DNA from: Saccharopolyspora hirsuta
Lineage (GTDB): Bacteria; Actinomycetota; Actinomycetes; Mycobacteriales; Pseudonocardiaceae
Length of the DNA: 64,000 nt
Direction: 5' to 3'
NCBI RefSeq assembly: GCF_008630535.1
Contig: NZ_VWPH01000001.1
Location: 372,001-436,000 of the forward strand
In this document: piece by piece, positions 44,251 through 52,936 of the stretch
Layout: the number at the start of each line of letters is the position of its first letter
Numbering within the stretch: position 1 is the first letter of the stretch
Program-made: the position numbers and the translations under genes
The notes under the pieces: generated by a model
The model's input: only the letters and a program-made list of their open reading frames with translations
Told to the model about the DNA's origin: nothing
Database searches by the model: none

Positions 44251-44781
44251 CTAGCGCAGGTCGGAGTTGCTCAGGCCGGAGAGCAGGCGCTTGACGACCT
44301 CGGGGTCGATCTCCGCGGTCTCCTCGGCCGGGTGCTCGGCCATCGGGCTGCGCTTGGTCTTGGAGCGGCGGGGGAGCGGGACCGCGTCCGCCGATACCCC
44401 ACCCGGTAGCGGCACCTCGCACCACACGAGGCTGCCGCCGCCGCGCAGGGCGGTCGAGCCGCAGCGGCCACCGGCGAACCCGGGCGCCAGCGCCGGCGGG
44501 ACGGTGGCCTGCTCGTCCTCGACCTCGGCGACCAGGCTGTCCCCGCTGAGCCGCAGGCGGACCGTGATGAAGCCCGCCGAGTCCTGGTTCGCGTTGTCCA
44601 CGGCCGCGGTGACCAGGGCGGTGGTGAGCTGCGTGGTCTCGTCGACCAGATCGCGCAGGGACCACTCGGCGAGGGTGAACCGGACGAACATCTCTGCGCA
44701 GTTGACCGCGCTGGGCAGTGCGATGAGTCGCAGGTCGTCGACTTGTGCGGTTTGGGTGTTCACCTGGCTGTCGTCCTCCAT
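44251..44781 (-). CDS. RsbW-like ATP-binding (anti-sigma kinase fold) protein
   Basis: A 176-residue protein with a degenerate GHKL ATPase fold. ETTQLTTALVTAAVDNANQD near 45-64 is the N-box helix, with asparagine in AAVDNAN. A weak G-box region (PGFAGGRCG) follows. Such stand-alone HATPase_c proteins in actinomycetes act as anti-sigma factors or regulators, but the kinase motifs here are weak. The charged C-terminal tail (residues 130-176, EEIDPEV-like helix) is extra. The ATG at 44781 is preferred over a GTG upstream. No sigma factor or anti-anti-sigma gene is next to it. Confidence 0.6.
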   Translation of the reverse strand: MEDDSQVNTQTAQVDDLRLIALPSAVNCAEMFVRFTLAEWSLRDLVDETTQLTTALVTAAVDNANQDSAGFITVRLRLSGDSLVAEVEDEQATVPPALAPGFAGGRCGSTALRGGGSLVWCEVPLPGGVSADAVPLPRRSKTKRSPMAEHPAEETAEIDPEVVKRLLSGLSNSDLR

Positions 44782-45232
44782 CCGCGTCCGCTGCGCGTCG
44801 TCACCCGGAAGCCGTATTTTGCCAACTCGTTCGGGCGGCTCGTGCACAGGGGCGGTGGTTATCGGTCACTGCTCGCCGGGCCGGTTCCGGGGAATGTCGA
44901 TTTCTCCGAGGCGTGCACCACGCGCTCCCGGCCCCCCGGCCGGGTGCCGCGGTCCGGGCCTCACGTGACTCGGTGCATGTGCGACATCCCTCGATGGTCT
45001 GCTGTGGACGATTTGGCGGCGAACCCGTTGCGGTGCCGCGCTTTTCGGTGCCGATGCCGGTGCTGCCGGGGTGGCTGGCCAGCTGCTGCGGCAACGGTCC
45101 CGGACAAAAACGTACGTGACGGATCCGGTTTGGTACAGACCGGAACGTATCGTTTCCGCAACGGGAATATTCCAGCCGGATGAGCGATGGATGTCCAGCT
45201 GCTGAATGGGCGGCGTCCGAATAACCCCAGCT
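44782..45232. other. Intergenic region, no gene seen
   Basis: About 450 bases between the RsbW-like gene start and the aminotransferase terminator. It is less GC-biased in the middle (45100-45230) and has no convincing frame. It probably contains the RsbW-like gene promoter. Confidence 0.4.
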
Positions 45233-45265
45233 CGGGGTGAATGCGACCGCTGCGCATTCACCCCG
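45233..45265 (-). terminator. Terminator of the class III aminotransferase gene
   Basis: CGGGGTGAATGCG pairs perfectly with CGCATTCACCCCG over 13 bp with a seven-base loop, six bases beyond the aminotransferase stop codon. Confidence 0.8.
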
Positions 45266-45271
45266 TCGAGG

Positions 45272-46534
45272 TCATCCGATAGTGTCAAGTCCTTCCTTGA
45301 GCGCCTTGCCGAGCAATTCGATCTCCGACTCGGCGATGGTCAGCGGCGGCGACACCGCCAGCGCCTTGCCCAGCGGGCGCACGATGACCCCGAGGTCGCG
45401 GATCGCCTTCTGCGCGCGGCCGACGGCGCCCGGGTCGGCGGCCAGCACCTCCGGCGCCAGCTCGACCGCGCCCAGCAGCCCGACACCGCCGCGCACCTCG
45501 CCCACGGCGGGGTGGTCGGCGAGCTCGAGCAGGGTCTCGTGCAGCGGGCGCTCCAGCTCGTCGGCCCGCTGGAGCAGCTTCTCCCGCTCCAGGATGTCGA
45601 GGTTGGCCAGCGCCGCGGCGGCGACCGTGGGGTGCCCGGAGTAGGTCGCGCCGTGCCGGAACACGCGGCCGGGGTGCTCCCAGAACGGCTCGGCCACCCG
45701 CTCGGCGACCACCACGCCGCCCAGCGGCAGGTAACCGCTGGTCACGCCCTTGGCGAAGGTGATCATGTCCGGGCGCAGGCCCCACCGCTCGACGCCGAAC
45801 CAGCTGCCGACCCGGCCGAACCCGCAGATCACCGAGTCCGCCACGAACAGGATCCCGTGCTCGGCGCAGAGCTTGGCGACCGCCTCCAGGTAGCCCGGCT
45901 GCGGCGGGTAGAGGCCGCCCGCGCCCATCACCGGCTCGGCGAAGAACGCCGCGACCCGGTCCGCCCCGATCTGCTCGACGGCCTCGCGCAGGGCCTCGGC
46001 GTCGTCGTGCGCCACGCGGGTGGTGGCCGGGACCAGGTCGCCGAAGCCGCTCCGGTTGACCTCGATGCCGCCGATGCTGGTGCCCATGCCGTTGGTGCCG
46101 TGGTAGGCGTTGCCGCGGCTGATGATGTGCGTGCGCTCCGGCTGCCCGCGCTGCGCCCAGTACTGGCGGGCCAGCTTGGCGGCGGTGTCGATCGACTCGC
46201 CGCCGCCGGTGGTGAGGAAGATCTTCGCGCCGTCCACCGGCGCGAGCCCGGCCAGCCGGTCGGCCAGCGCCTCGGCCGGTGGGTTGGTGAAGTCGTTGAA
46301 CACGAAGTAGGACTCCAGCGTGCGCATCTGCGCGGCGGCGGCCTCGACGATCTCGGTGCGCCCGTGGCCGACGTTGGCGTACCACAGGCTCGCGGTGCCG
46401 TCGAGGTAGCGGCGTCCGTCCTGGTCGTAGACCCAGACCCCCTCGGCCCGGCTGACGCAGAACTGGCTGGACCGGACCTCGAACATGTCCGCGAACGGGT
46501 GCCACAGCGAGGTGCTGCGCGGTGCTGTCGACAT
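45272..46534 (-). CDS. Class III (omega-type) PLP aminotransferase
   Basis: A 420-residue fold-type I PLP enzyme. LWHPFADMFE near 10-19 and YLDGTASLWYANVGHGR near 43-59 are substrate-side motifs. The active lysine is near residue 262 in ITFAKGVTSGYLPLG, with DSVICGFGRVG (PLP aspartate) about 35 residues earlier. It transfers amino groups from an amine or beta/omega-amino acid to a keto acid. Its partner substrate is not evident. The ATG at 46534 follows GGAGAGGCGG, which is the end of a repeated leader (copy 1) also seen before three other genes. A terminator follows. Confidence 0.92.
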   Translation of the reverse strand: MSTAPRSTSLWHPFADMFEVRSSQFCVSRAEGVWVYDQDGRRYLDGTASLWYANVGHGRTEIVEAAAAQMRTLESYFVFNDFTNPPAEALADRLAGLAPVDGAKIFLTTGGGESIDTAAKLARQYWAQRGQPERTHIISRGNAYHGTNGMGTSIGGIEVNRSGFGDLVPATTRVAHDDAEALREAVEQIGADRVAAFFAEPVMGAGGLYPPQPGYLEAVAKLCAEHGILFVADSVICGFGRVGSWFGVERWGLRPDMITFAKGVTSGYLPLGGVVVAERVAEPFWEHPGRVFRHGATYSGHPTVAAAALANLDILEREKLLQRADELERPLHETLLELADHPAVGEVRGGVGLLGAVELAPEVLAADPGAVGRAQKAIRDLGVIVRPLGKALAVSPPLTIAESEIELLGKALKEGLDTIG

Positions 46535-46536
46535 TT

Positions 46537-46670
46537 CCGCCTCTCCGTGATTCACAGTGGTGGTCGCGTTTGTCGTTGATCTTGCGTTCTGGTGGTTTCT
46601 CGTGGCTGGGTTGCGCCACGGTCCCCTGAGGTGCGGTTGGGTGGGGCTGGAGTTGGCGCAGGGGTCGCCT
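46537..46670 (-). repeat. Dispersed leader repeat, copy 1 (before the aminotransferase)
   Basis: Read on the minus strand it contains CACCTCAGGGGACCGTG, GCGCAACCCAGCCACGAGAA, CGCGACCACCAC and a final GAATCACGGAGAGGCGGAA that gives the ribosome-binding site. It aligns along its length with copies at 54.3, 56.1 and 60.6 kb. Relative to copies 2 and 4 it has a one-base length difference that breaks the frame read in those copies. Confidence 0.85.
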
Positions 46671-47020
46671 GTCCTCCATCGGTCTCGCCCTCCCACTCTT
46701 ATCGCCGACCAGCCGGTACGCCAGTGCCAAAACGCCGAAGTTCGGCGCGCGGATTGGCCAGATCGCCACCCGGCGGTCACGCTCCGTGCTCGCCCGGTGG
46801 TCAGTCCACTGTGGTCCCTCCCGGCTGCTGGGAGGCGTTGACACGCGCTCGGTGCGCCGCCGACGATCGACCCGTGATGTTCCCGGTGCTCACCAGGCGG
46901 CGGCACGTCGACTTCCGGCGGGTCTGCGCCCAGGCGTGTCGACCCGGCGCTGCGCGCACCCGCTGAGCGGGCGGCGCGAACCAGTCCACAGTGGAGGACC
47001 TCGAAACCCAGGGAGCACGT
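46671..47020. other. Divergent intergenic region
   Basis: Lies between the leader repeat of the aminotransferase and the FMN reductase start. No gene is recognised. A minus-strand ATG at 46677-46679 with GGGAGG upstream could start translation into the leader repeat, but that frame soon overlaps the aminotransferase in the wrong register. Confidence 0.4.
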
Positions 47021-47581
47021 GTGTCCAGCGTTCTGGTAATTTCCGGCAGCCCGTCGCGCACCTCGAAGACCGAGCGGATCGGCGAGCACATCGCCCAGCG
47101 GCTGGCCGCGGCCGGTCGCAGCGTCGACCACCTCCGCGTCCGGACCCTCCCGGCGGACGCCCTGCTCGGCGCCGACACCCGGGCCCCGGCCATCGCCGAA
47201 GCCCTCGCGGCGGTCGCCGCGGCCGACGGCGTCGTGCTGGCCACCCCGACCTACAAGGCCAGCTACTCCGGCCTGCTCAAGTCGTTCCTGGACCTGCTGC
47301 CGCAGTTCGGCTTCGCGGGCAAGGCGGTGCTGCCGCTGGCCACCGGCGGCAGCATCGCCCACGTCCTGGCCATCGACTACGCGCTGCGCCCGGTGGTGCA
47401 CTCGCTCGGCGCCCGGCACGCGGTCCAGAGCTTCTTCCTGCTCGACAAGCACGTCACGGTGGTAGACGACGAGATCAGCGTGCACCCGGACAGCGGCGGC
47501 CCGCTGACCGACGTGATCGAGCAGTTCGACAAGGCCCTCGACGGAATCCCGCACAGCACCGTCCTGGGCCGTTCCGCATAG
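47021..47581 (+). CDS. SsuE-like NADPH-dependent FMN reductase
   Basis: A 186-residue flavodoxin-fold reductase. The phosphate loop SGSPSRTSKTER is at 8-19 and ATPTYKASYSGLLKSFLDLL near 76-95 is the flavin segment, with the SsuE-type insertion after it. SsuE enzymes feed FMNH2 to alkanesulfonate or other two-component monooxygenases. No such partner gene is adjacent here. The GTG at 47021 is chosen since GGGAG lies five to six bases before; a longer frame upstream is not conserved. A strong convergent terminator follows. Confidence 0.88.
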   Translation: MSSVLVISGSPSRTSKTERIGEHIAQRLAAAGRSVDHLRVRTLPADALLGADTRAPAIAEALAAVAAADGVVLATPTYKASYSGLLKSFLDLLPQFGFAGKAVLPLATGGSIAHVLAIDYALRPVVHSLGARHAVQSFFLLDKHVTVVDDEISVHPDSGGPLTDVIEQFDKALDGIPHSTVLGRSA

Positions 47582-47594
47582 GGGGTTCGCAGAA

Positions 47595-47631
47595 GGCGCG
47601 GGGTGCCAGTCCCTAACTGGCACCCCGCGCC
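47595..47631. terminator. Bidirectional terminator
   Basis: GGCGCGGGGTGCCAGT pairs perfectly over 16 bp with ACTGGCACCCCGCGCC around CCCTA, between converging stops of the FMN reductase and the amino-acid binding lipoprotein. Confidence 0.88.
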
Positions 47632-47640
47632 TCCTGCTGG

Positions 47641-48546
47641 TCAGCGCCGTTCCGGCGGGCTGATCTCGGAGCGCTCGATCGCCGAGGGCTCGATGCCCCA
47701 CTTCTGCAGGATGCGCTGGTAGGTGCCGTCCTCGATCAGCTTGTTCACCGCCGCCTGCAGCGCCGGTGCCAGCGGGGACCCCTTCGCCAGCGCGAAGCCG
47801 ACGTCCAGGCGGCGGAAGTCGTTGAGGAAGCGGAGGTTCGGCTGCTGCGAGGTGGCGTGGCGCAAGCCGTTGATCGTGCTCATCAGCACGTCGATCTTGC
47901 CCTGCCGCAGGGCCGAGTAGGAGGCGCTCTGCTCGGAGAACACCTGGACCTGGTACGGCGGGAGCCCGGCCTCCGCGCAGCGGTGCGCTTGGGCGTTCAA
48001 GGTCGACTCGAACGTGGTGCCCGCGCCGGTGCCGATGATCCGCCCGCACAGCTGCACGATGTCGGTGACCGGCGCGAGGTCGCTGTCCCGGCGGACCGCG
48101 AAGCCCTGGCCGTCGTCGATGTAGGTGACGAAGTCGATGGTCTTCCGGCGCTCCTCGGTGACGCCGAAGTTGCCGGTCCCGACCTGAAACTTGCCGCTGC
48201 CCAGCGCGGGCAGGATCGCCTCGAACGCGGCCTCCTGCCGCTCGACGCGCACCCCGAGCACGCGGGCCACCGCCTCGGCGATGTCGATGTCCAGGCCGAC
48301 GGCGGTGCGGTTGTCCGGCAGGTAGAACGCGGCCGGTGGGCCGCCGATCGAGCTGCCGAACTTCAGCACCCCGGACTCGCGCACCTCCGGTGGCAGCAGG
48401 GCGGCGATCGACTCGTCCTTCGCGACCGGGGACACGACGTCGGCACCGACGTCCAAGCCCGGCGCCGGTTCGGGGGCGGGTGCGCAACCGGCGAGCAGTG
48501 CGGCGGCCGCCAGTGCGGTGGCAGTTGTTCTCACGCGCGTGAGCAT
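47641..48546 (-). CDS. Polar amino-acid ABC transporter binding lipoprotein
   Basis: A 301-residue solute-binding protein of the polar amino-acid (HisJ/GlnH) family. A lipoprotein signal LLAGC places the lipidated cysteine at 21. LKFGSSIGGPPAAFYLPDN and VGLDIDIAEAVARVLGVRVE near residues 62-105 are the first lobe, and FVTYIDDGQGFAVRRDSD is the hinge region. The ATG at 48546 has GAAAGG about ten bases upstream. It is divergent from the permease and ATPase genes of the same transporter. The specificity cannot be read directly. Confidence 0.9.
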   Translation of the reverse strand: MLTRVRTTATALAAAALLAGCAPAPEPAPGLDVGADVVSPVAKDESIAALLPPEVRESGVLKFGSSIGGPPAAFYLPDNRTAVGLDIDIAEAVARVLGVRVERQEAAFEAILPALGSGKFQVGTGNFGVTEERRKTIDFVTYIDDGQGFAVRRDSDLAPVTDIVQLCGRIIGTGAGTTFESTLNAQAHRCAEAGLPPYQVQVFSEQSASYSALRQGKIDVLMSTINGLRHATSQQPNLRFLNDFRRLDVGFALAKGSPLAPALQAAVNKLIEDGTYQRILQKWGIEPSAIERSEISPPERR

Positions 48547-48968
48547 TCGGTGAAGACCCTTTCGGGGAAAGGCGAACGGGTGCGGGGTGGTGGTGGCACC
48601 CGTGCGGGAGAACCGGCTGAGCGGCCGGTGGCGCGAGGTCGGCAGCGTCAGCCGCGACAAGCGGCCGACCACACCAGGGCGAGGTCGATGTGGTTGCGCT
48701 TCACCAAACGCAGTTGCCTGGTCACGCCCCGAGAATCGCCCGCTGCCGTCCGGGGTGTCAACGACGATCAACCTGTGGGACGGCCTTGACGGTCCGGCCG
48801 GGGCGGCTAGCGTTGACCAGCGGTGGTGGCTGGCCCTCCTGCGGCTTTTCCCGATCGTTCAGCGCGATTTCGTCTTCCCCGCTGTCGTGGGTGCGCAACG
48901 GTGTTCCAACCCGGTTGCGCGCTCACGACCTCCTGGCGGGGCCGATCGCAGTCCGACAGGAAGTCCTG
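48547..48968. promoter_or_regulatory. Divergent control region of the amino-acid transporter
   Basis: A 420-bp gap between binding-protein and permease genes. GCGCAAC-N14-GTTGCGC (48893-48920) is an inverted repeat 50 bp before the permease, and GGTTGCGC recurs near 48690. These could be an operator for coordinated control. No gene is seen here. Confidence 0.4.
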
Positions 48969-49889
48969 ATGACCAGATCCTCGCATCTCCAGGCGGTTCC
49001 GGAGGTCCGGACCGCCGACCGCGCCGAGCCGCCGAGAGCGGTACCGGCCCGGCACCCCGGCCGGTGGATCGCCGCCGTGGCCGTGCTGGCCGTCCTGGCC
49101 GCGGTGCTCCACTCCGTCGCCACCAACCCGAACTTCGAGTGGTCGGTGGTCGCCGCCTACTTCACGCTGCCCGCGGTGCTCAACGGCCTCTGGCTGACGC
49201 TGTGGCTGACCGCGGTCACCATGGTGCTCGGCTTCGCGCTGGGCACCGTGCTGGCGGTGATGCGGCTGTCCGGCAATCCCGTGCTCAGCTCCGTGAGCTG
49301 GCTCTACACCTGGCTTTTCCGCTCGATCCCGCTGCTGGTGCAACTGCTGTTCTGGTTCAACATCGGCGCGCTGTACCCGACGGTGAGCATCGGTCCCTGG
49401 TTCCAGATCGACACCGTCAACCTCATCGGCGGCACCGCCACCGCGGTCATCGGCCTGGTGCTGCACGAGGCCGCCTACGCCGGTGAGGTGGTGCGCGCCG
49501 GGATCCTGTCCGTCGACGCCGGGCAGACCGAGGCCGCGCAGTCCCTCGGCATGTCCCGGCTGCGGGTGCTGCGCCGGATCGTGCTGCCGCAGGCGATGCG
49601 CGCGATCATCCCGCCCGCGGGGAACATGCTGATCGGAACGCTCAAGAGCACGTCCATCGTCAGCGTCATCGCGGTGCACGACCTGCTGTACTCGGTGCAG
49701 CTGATCTACAACCGGAACTACCAGGTGATCCCGCTGCTGCTGGTGGCCACCACCTGGTACCTCGTGGTCACCTCGATCCTCACCGCGGGCCAGTACTACG
49801 TCGAGCGCCACTACGCGCGGGGTGCCGAGCGCGAGCTGCCGCCGACTCCGCTCCAACGCCTCCGGGCCGTGCTGAAGGGAGGCCGTTGA
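48969..49889 (+). CDS. Polar amino-acid ABC transporter permease
   Basis: A 306-residue HisMQ-type permease. A cytoplasmic arginine/proline-rich N-tail (about 40 residues) precedes five to six membrane helices. The TLWLTAVTMVLGFALGTVLAV helix and the EAA coupling loop (EAAQSLGMSRLRVLRRIVLP near 200-219) are conserved, as is the FRSIPLLVQLLFWF block. AGGAAG lies just upstream of the ATG. Its stop overlaps the ATPase start (TGATG). Together with the divergent lipoprotein it forms a complete importer. Confidence 0.93.
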   Translation: MTRSSHLQAVPEVRTADRAEPPRAVPARHPGRWIAAVAVLAVLAAVLHSVATNPNFEWSVVAAYFTLPAVLNGLWLTLWLTAVTMVLGFALGTVLAVMRLSGNPVLSSVSWLYTWLFRSIPLLVQLLFWFNIGALYPTVSIGPWFQIDTVNLIGGTATAVIGLVLHEAAYAGEVVRAGILSVDAGQTEAAQSLGMSRLRVLRRIVLPQAMRAIIPPAGNMLIGTLKSTSIVSVIAVHDLLYSVQLIYNRNYQVIPLLLVATTWYLVVTSILTAGQYYVERHYARGAERELPPTPLQRLRAVLKGGR

Positions 49890-50641
49890 TGCTGGAGATC
49901 ACCGGACTGCGCAAGAGCTTCGGGTCGGCGCAGGTGCTGCGCGGCGTGGACCTCTCGGTGCGGCGGGGCGGGGTGACCTGCGTGATCGGGCCGTCCGGTT
50001 CCGGCAAGAGCACGCTGCTGCGCTGCATCAACCACCTGGAGAAGGTCGATGCCGGGCGGATCGAGGTGGACGGGGAGCTGATCGGCTACCGGGAGTCGGG
50101 AGGTCGGCTGCACGAGCTCGGCGATCGCGCGATCGCCCGGCAGCGCGCCCAGATCGGCATGGTCTTCCAGAACTTCAACCTGTTCGGCCACCTGACGGTG
50201 CTGCAGAACCTGGTGGAGGCGCCGATCGGCGTGCTCGGCCTGTCCAGGGCGGACGCGGTGGAGCGGGCGCGGGAGAAGCTGCGCCGGGTGGGCCTGGAGG
50301 GGCGCGAGGACGCCTATCCCCGGCAGCTCTCCGGCGGCCAGCAGCAGCGGATCGCCATCGCCCGAGCGCTGGCGATGGAGCCGAAGCTGCTGCTGTTCGA
50401 CGAGCCCACCAGCGCCCTGGACCCGGAGCTGGTGGGGGAGGTGCTGGCGGTGCTGCGCGACCTGGCCGAGGCCGGGCACACGATGGTCGTGGTGACCCAC
50501 GAGATCGGCTTCGCCCGCGAAGCGGCCGACGACGTGGTGCTCCTCGACCGCGGCGAGGTGGTGGAGTCGGGGCCGCCGGGCCGACTGCTGGACCGCCCGA
50601 GCGAGGCGCGGACCAGGGAGTTCCTGCAGCACGTGCGGTGA
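49889..50641 (+). CDS. Polar amino-acid ABC transporter ATPase
   Basis: A 250-residue ABC ATPase of the GlnQ/HisP type. Walker A GPSGSGKST is at 34-42, the Q-loop in VFQNFNLFGHLTVL near 91, the signature LSGGQQQRIAIARAL near 147-161, and Walker B LLLFDEPTSALDPE near 167-180. An H-loop TH follows in VVTHEIG. The PLVERRV-like short insertion around 64-85 (ESGGRLHELGDRA) is typical of this family. The ATG overlaps the permease stop by one base. Confidence 0.95.
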   Translation: MLEITGLRKSFGSAQVLRGVDLSVRRGGVTCVIGPSGSGKSTLLRCINHLEKVDAGRIEVDGELIGYRESGGRLHELGDRAIARQRAQIGMVFQNFNLFGHLTVLQNLVEAPIGVLGLSRADAVERAREKLRRVGLEGREDAYPRQLSGGQQQRIAIARALAMEPKLLLFDEPTSALDPELVGEVLAVLRDLAEAGHTMVVVTHEIGFAREAADDVVLLDRGEVVESGPPGRLLDRPSEARTREFLQHVR

Positions 50642-50777
50642 CGGGGAATCCACTGCGGACGGTCGCGGATCACGCCGGGTGATCGGGGGTTCGCGAACTG
50701 CTGCTGTGATCTCGGTCGTACTCCTGGGGATCGGATCGTGCGAAGGTCGGGTGATCCGAGCGGAAGGAGCGTCGATC

Positions 50778-51395
50778 ATGACTGGCCGCAGCCCGAAGTT
50801 GCAGCGCGCGTACGACCTCAGGAGCAAGGAGGAGGCGGAAGCGGTCTACGACGACTGGGCCGCCGAGTACGACGCGGACATGGTCGGCGGCATGGCCTAC
50901 GTGGCCCCGGCCAACGCGGCGAACCGCCTGGTCGACCTGGCGGGCGACCCGGGACCGGTGCTCGACGCCGGGTGCGGGACCGGACTGGTCGGCGCGGCCC
51001 TGGCGGCCCGGTCGGTCGCGGTGATCGACGGCGTCGACCTGTCCCAGGGCATGCTCGACCAGGCCAGGGCGCGCGGCGTGTACCGCGACCTGACCAAGGC
51101 GGACCTGACGCAGCGCCTGGACATCCCGGACGACACCTACGCGGCGGCGATCTGCGTCGGCACGATCACCGACGGCCACGTCGGCCCGGAGGTCTTCGAC
51201 GAGCTGGTCCGCGTGGTGCGCCCCGGTGGCCTGGTGGTGGCCACGGTGGCGCACGTGTGGGAGTCCCGGAAGGTCGGCGAGCACCTGGACGGCCTGGTCG
51301 CGGCGGGCCGCATCCACCTCCGCGAAGCCGACGAGTGGGACTCGGTCAACGGCGAGAACGTCCGCTGCCGGATCCCCGTGCTCGAAGTCCGCTGA
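50778..51395 (+). CDS. SAM-dependent methyltransferase (METTL27-like)
   Basis: A 205-residue class I methyltransferase. The SAM-binding motif VLDAGCGTGLVG is at 61-72. The acidic residue after strand 2 is in GVDLSQGMLDQA near 86. AICVGTITDGHVG near 122 corresponds to motif IV. The N-terminal AYDLRSKEEAEAVYDDWAAE-type helix resembles METTL27/WBSCR27-like enzymes. The ATG follows AAGGAG at nine bases. Substrate unknown. The repeated palindromic element copy B begins soon after the stop codon. Confidence 0.85.
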   Translation: MTGRSPKLQRAYDLRSKEEAEAVYDDWAAEYDADMVGGMAYVAPANAANRLVDLAGDPGPVLDAGCGTGLVGAALAARSVAVIDGVDLSQGMLDQARARGVYRDLTKADLTQRLDIPDDTYAAAICVGTITDGHVGPEVFDELVRVVRPGGLVVATVAHVWESRKVGEHLDGLVAAGRIHLREADEWDSVNGENVRCRIPVLEVR

Positions 51396-51420
51396 CCTCT
51401 GGGGGATCGCGGTCCTGCTG

Positions 51421-51629
51421 TCGCATCTGTGCGTGGGAGGGGCTTGGCGATCGGTGGTGATAGCGGGGTGGAGTTGGGGAGGAGGGGTGCCGTTTCGCAC
51501 GGGGCTGGGTTTGGGTTCGAAGCGGTGGGGGGTTGCGTTGGGGTGTGCAGCGATTTCAATCGAAATTGCCGTCGTTTTCGGGGAAACCTGCGGTTGGGGT
51601 GGTGAGGCAATTTCAATCGAAATCGCGTG
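51421..51629. repeat. Dispersed ~210-bp repeat, copy B, with paired palindromic arms
   Basis: A second copy of the sequence at 40881-41093 in the same orientation. The arms are GCGATTTCAATCGAAATTG (51551-51569) and CAATTTCAATCGAAATCGC (51609-51627), identical to those of copy A but 39 bp apart. The spacers differ between copies while the arms are unchanged, suggesting selection or conversion on the arms. It fills most of the 296-bp gap between the methyltransferase and HAD genes. Confidence 0.85.
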
Positions 51630-51691
51630 AGGTCCGGAACCGCTGTGACGGGAGTGGTCTGGGGAGCGGGCGGGGTGGGAGCATGATCGGC

Positions 51692-52306
51692 ATGGCGGCG
51701 TTCGATGCTGTGTTGTGCGATCTCGACGGGGTGCTGCGCTGGTGGGATCCGGCGATCATGCGGGATGCCGAGCGTGCGGGCGGTCTTGCGCCGGGGGCGT
51801 TGGCCGAGGTTGCGTTCGCTCCGCGTCTTGTGGAGCCCGCGATCACCGGGGTGCAGACCGATGAGGAGTGGCGGGAGGCCATCGCCGTTGAACTCGCCGA
51901 GGTCTGCGGGGTGGATGCTGCGCGTGCGGTGGTCGCGCAGTGGTCGGAGCCGCACGGGGAGGTCGTCGAGGAGGTGGCCGAGATCCTCGGGGGCGTAGGG
52001 GTTCCGGTGGTCCTGGTGTCCAACGCGACGTCCAGGCTCGAGTCCGACCTGGCGGCGTTGGGGGTGCTCGACCTCTTCGACGCCGTGGTGAACAGCTCCC
52101 GCGTCGGCGTCGCCAAGCCCGATCCGCGCATCTACCGGTTCGCGGCCGAACGAGCGGGGGCTGAGCTCGACCGCTGCCTGTTCGTCGATGACACCCCGGC
52201 CAACGTGGAAGCCGCTCGCGCGCTGGGGATGACCGGCGTGCACTACCGGAATCCGGCCGAGCTCCGGGACGTTCTCACGGCGGGCCGTCGAGCCAGCGCT
52301 GGATGA
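51692..52306 (+). CDS. HAD-superfamily hydrolase
   Basis: A 204-residue HAD phosphatase-like protein. DAVLCDLDGVLRWW gives motif I (DxD nucleophile region, aspartates near 9 and 11). VVLVSNATSR near 109 is motif II. Lysine in GVAKPDPRIY near 144 is motif III and FVDDTPANVEAARALGM near 167 is motif IV. The small cap places it among beta-phosphoglucomutase/epoxide-hydrolase-N-like HADs. The ATG at 51692 has GGGAG ten bases upstream; the ATG nine bases earlier is too close to it. Its last 32 bases overlap the convergent tetR gene. Confidence 0.88.
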   Translation: MAAFDAVLCDLDGVLRWWDPAIMRDAERAGGLAPGALAEVAFAPRLVEPAITGVQTDEEWREAIAVELAEVCGVDAARAVVAQWSEPHGEVVEEVAEILGGVGVPVVLVSNATSRLESDLAALGVLDLFDAVVNSSRVGVAKPDPRIYRFAAERAGAELDRCLFVDDTPANVEAARALGMTGVHYRNPAELRDVLTAGRRASAG

Positions 52307-52862
52307 GCGGGGCCGTGATCGCGACCAGGTTCTCCTTCGGTTCCGCGCTGATCGCCTTCGTGCGCAGCACCAGGCGGGAGGCACCTAGGCCCATCAGGTG
52401 GCTGCACACCAGCTCCGCGCGCAGGCGCGCGTCGGGGCCGGTGAGGCGTTCGGCCAGGCGGGAGACCAGCTGGTGCTCGAAGTTCGCGCGGAACTGGGCG
52501 CCCGCCGGGCGCGAGGAGGTGAACACCGCTCGGACCAGCGGATCGCCCTGGGTGCGGTCGTGGTAGTCCAGCAGGGTGCGGACCAGGTGCTCGCCGAGCC
52601 GGGGGAGCTCGCAGTCCAGCAGCCGCTCGGCGTCCTGCTCGAAGCCGGAGGCCTCGGCGAACAGGTTCTCCTTGCTGCCGAAGTACTTCACCACCAGCGC
52701 GGCGCTGACCTCGGCGTCGGCCGCGATGTCGCGCAGCGTCACGTCGGCGTAGCCGCAGGACGAGAAGCGGCGCCGGGCCATCTTCAGGATGGCCTCGCGG
52801 GTCGCGCAGGCGTCGCGCCGCTGGTCTTCGCCGACTGCCGTGGCGGGTGCCGTGCTGGGCAT
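52275..52862 (-). CDS. TetR-family repressor of the adjacent MFS exporter
   Basis: A 195-residue TetR protein. The HTH spans about residues 20-66 (VTLRDIAADAEVSAALVVKYF, with the recognition helix unusually starting AALVVKYFGS). The ligand domain follows. It lies 74 bp downstream of the MFS gene on the same strand, so both are probably one transcript. The paired GTGAAC/GTTCAC dyads upstream of the MFS gene are its likely operators. An exporter-repressor pair of this kind usually responds to the exported drug. The coding end overlaps the HAD gene. Confidence 0.85.
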   Translation of the reverse strand: MPSTAPATAVGEDQRRDACATREAILKMARRRFSSCGYADVTLRDIAADAEVSAALVVKYFGSKENLFAEASGFEQDAERLLDCELPRLGEHLVRTLLDYHDRTQGDPLVRAVFTSSRPAGAQFRANFEHQLVSRLAERLTGPDARLRAELVCSHLMGLGASRLVLRTKAISAEPKENLVAITAPLIQRWLDGPP

Positions 52863-52936
52863 GCCGTTCAGGCTAGCGCGGCTGCCCGCCCGCGGTCGCC
52901 ACCTGCGCGGTGGGAACTTCGCCGCGCCGGGAGCGA

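Noticed and set aside
45285..46679. Long minus-strand frame starting at an ATG (46679) upstream of leader copy 1
   Set aside because: After the leader it runs out of register through the aminotransferase gene and becomes an Arg-rich shadow.
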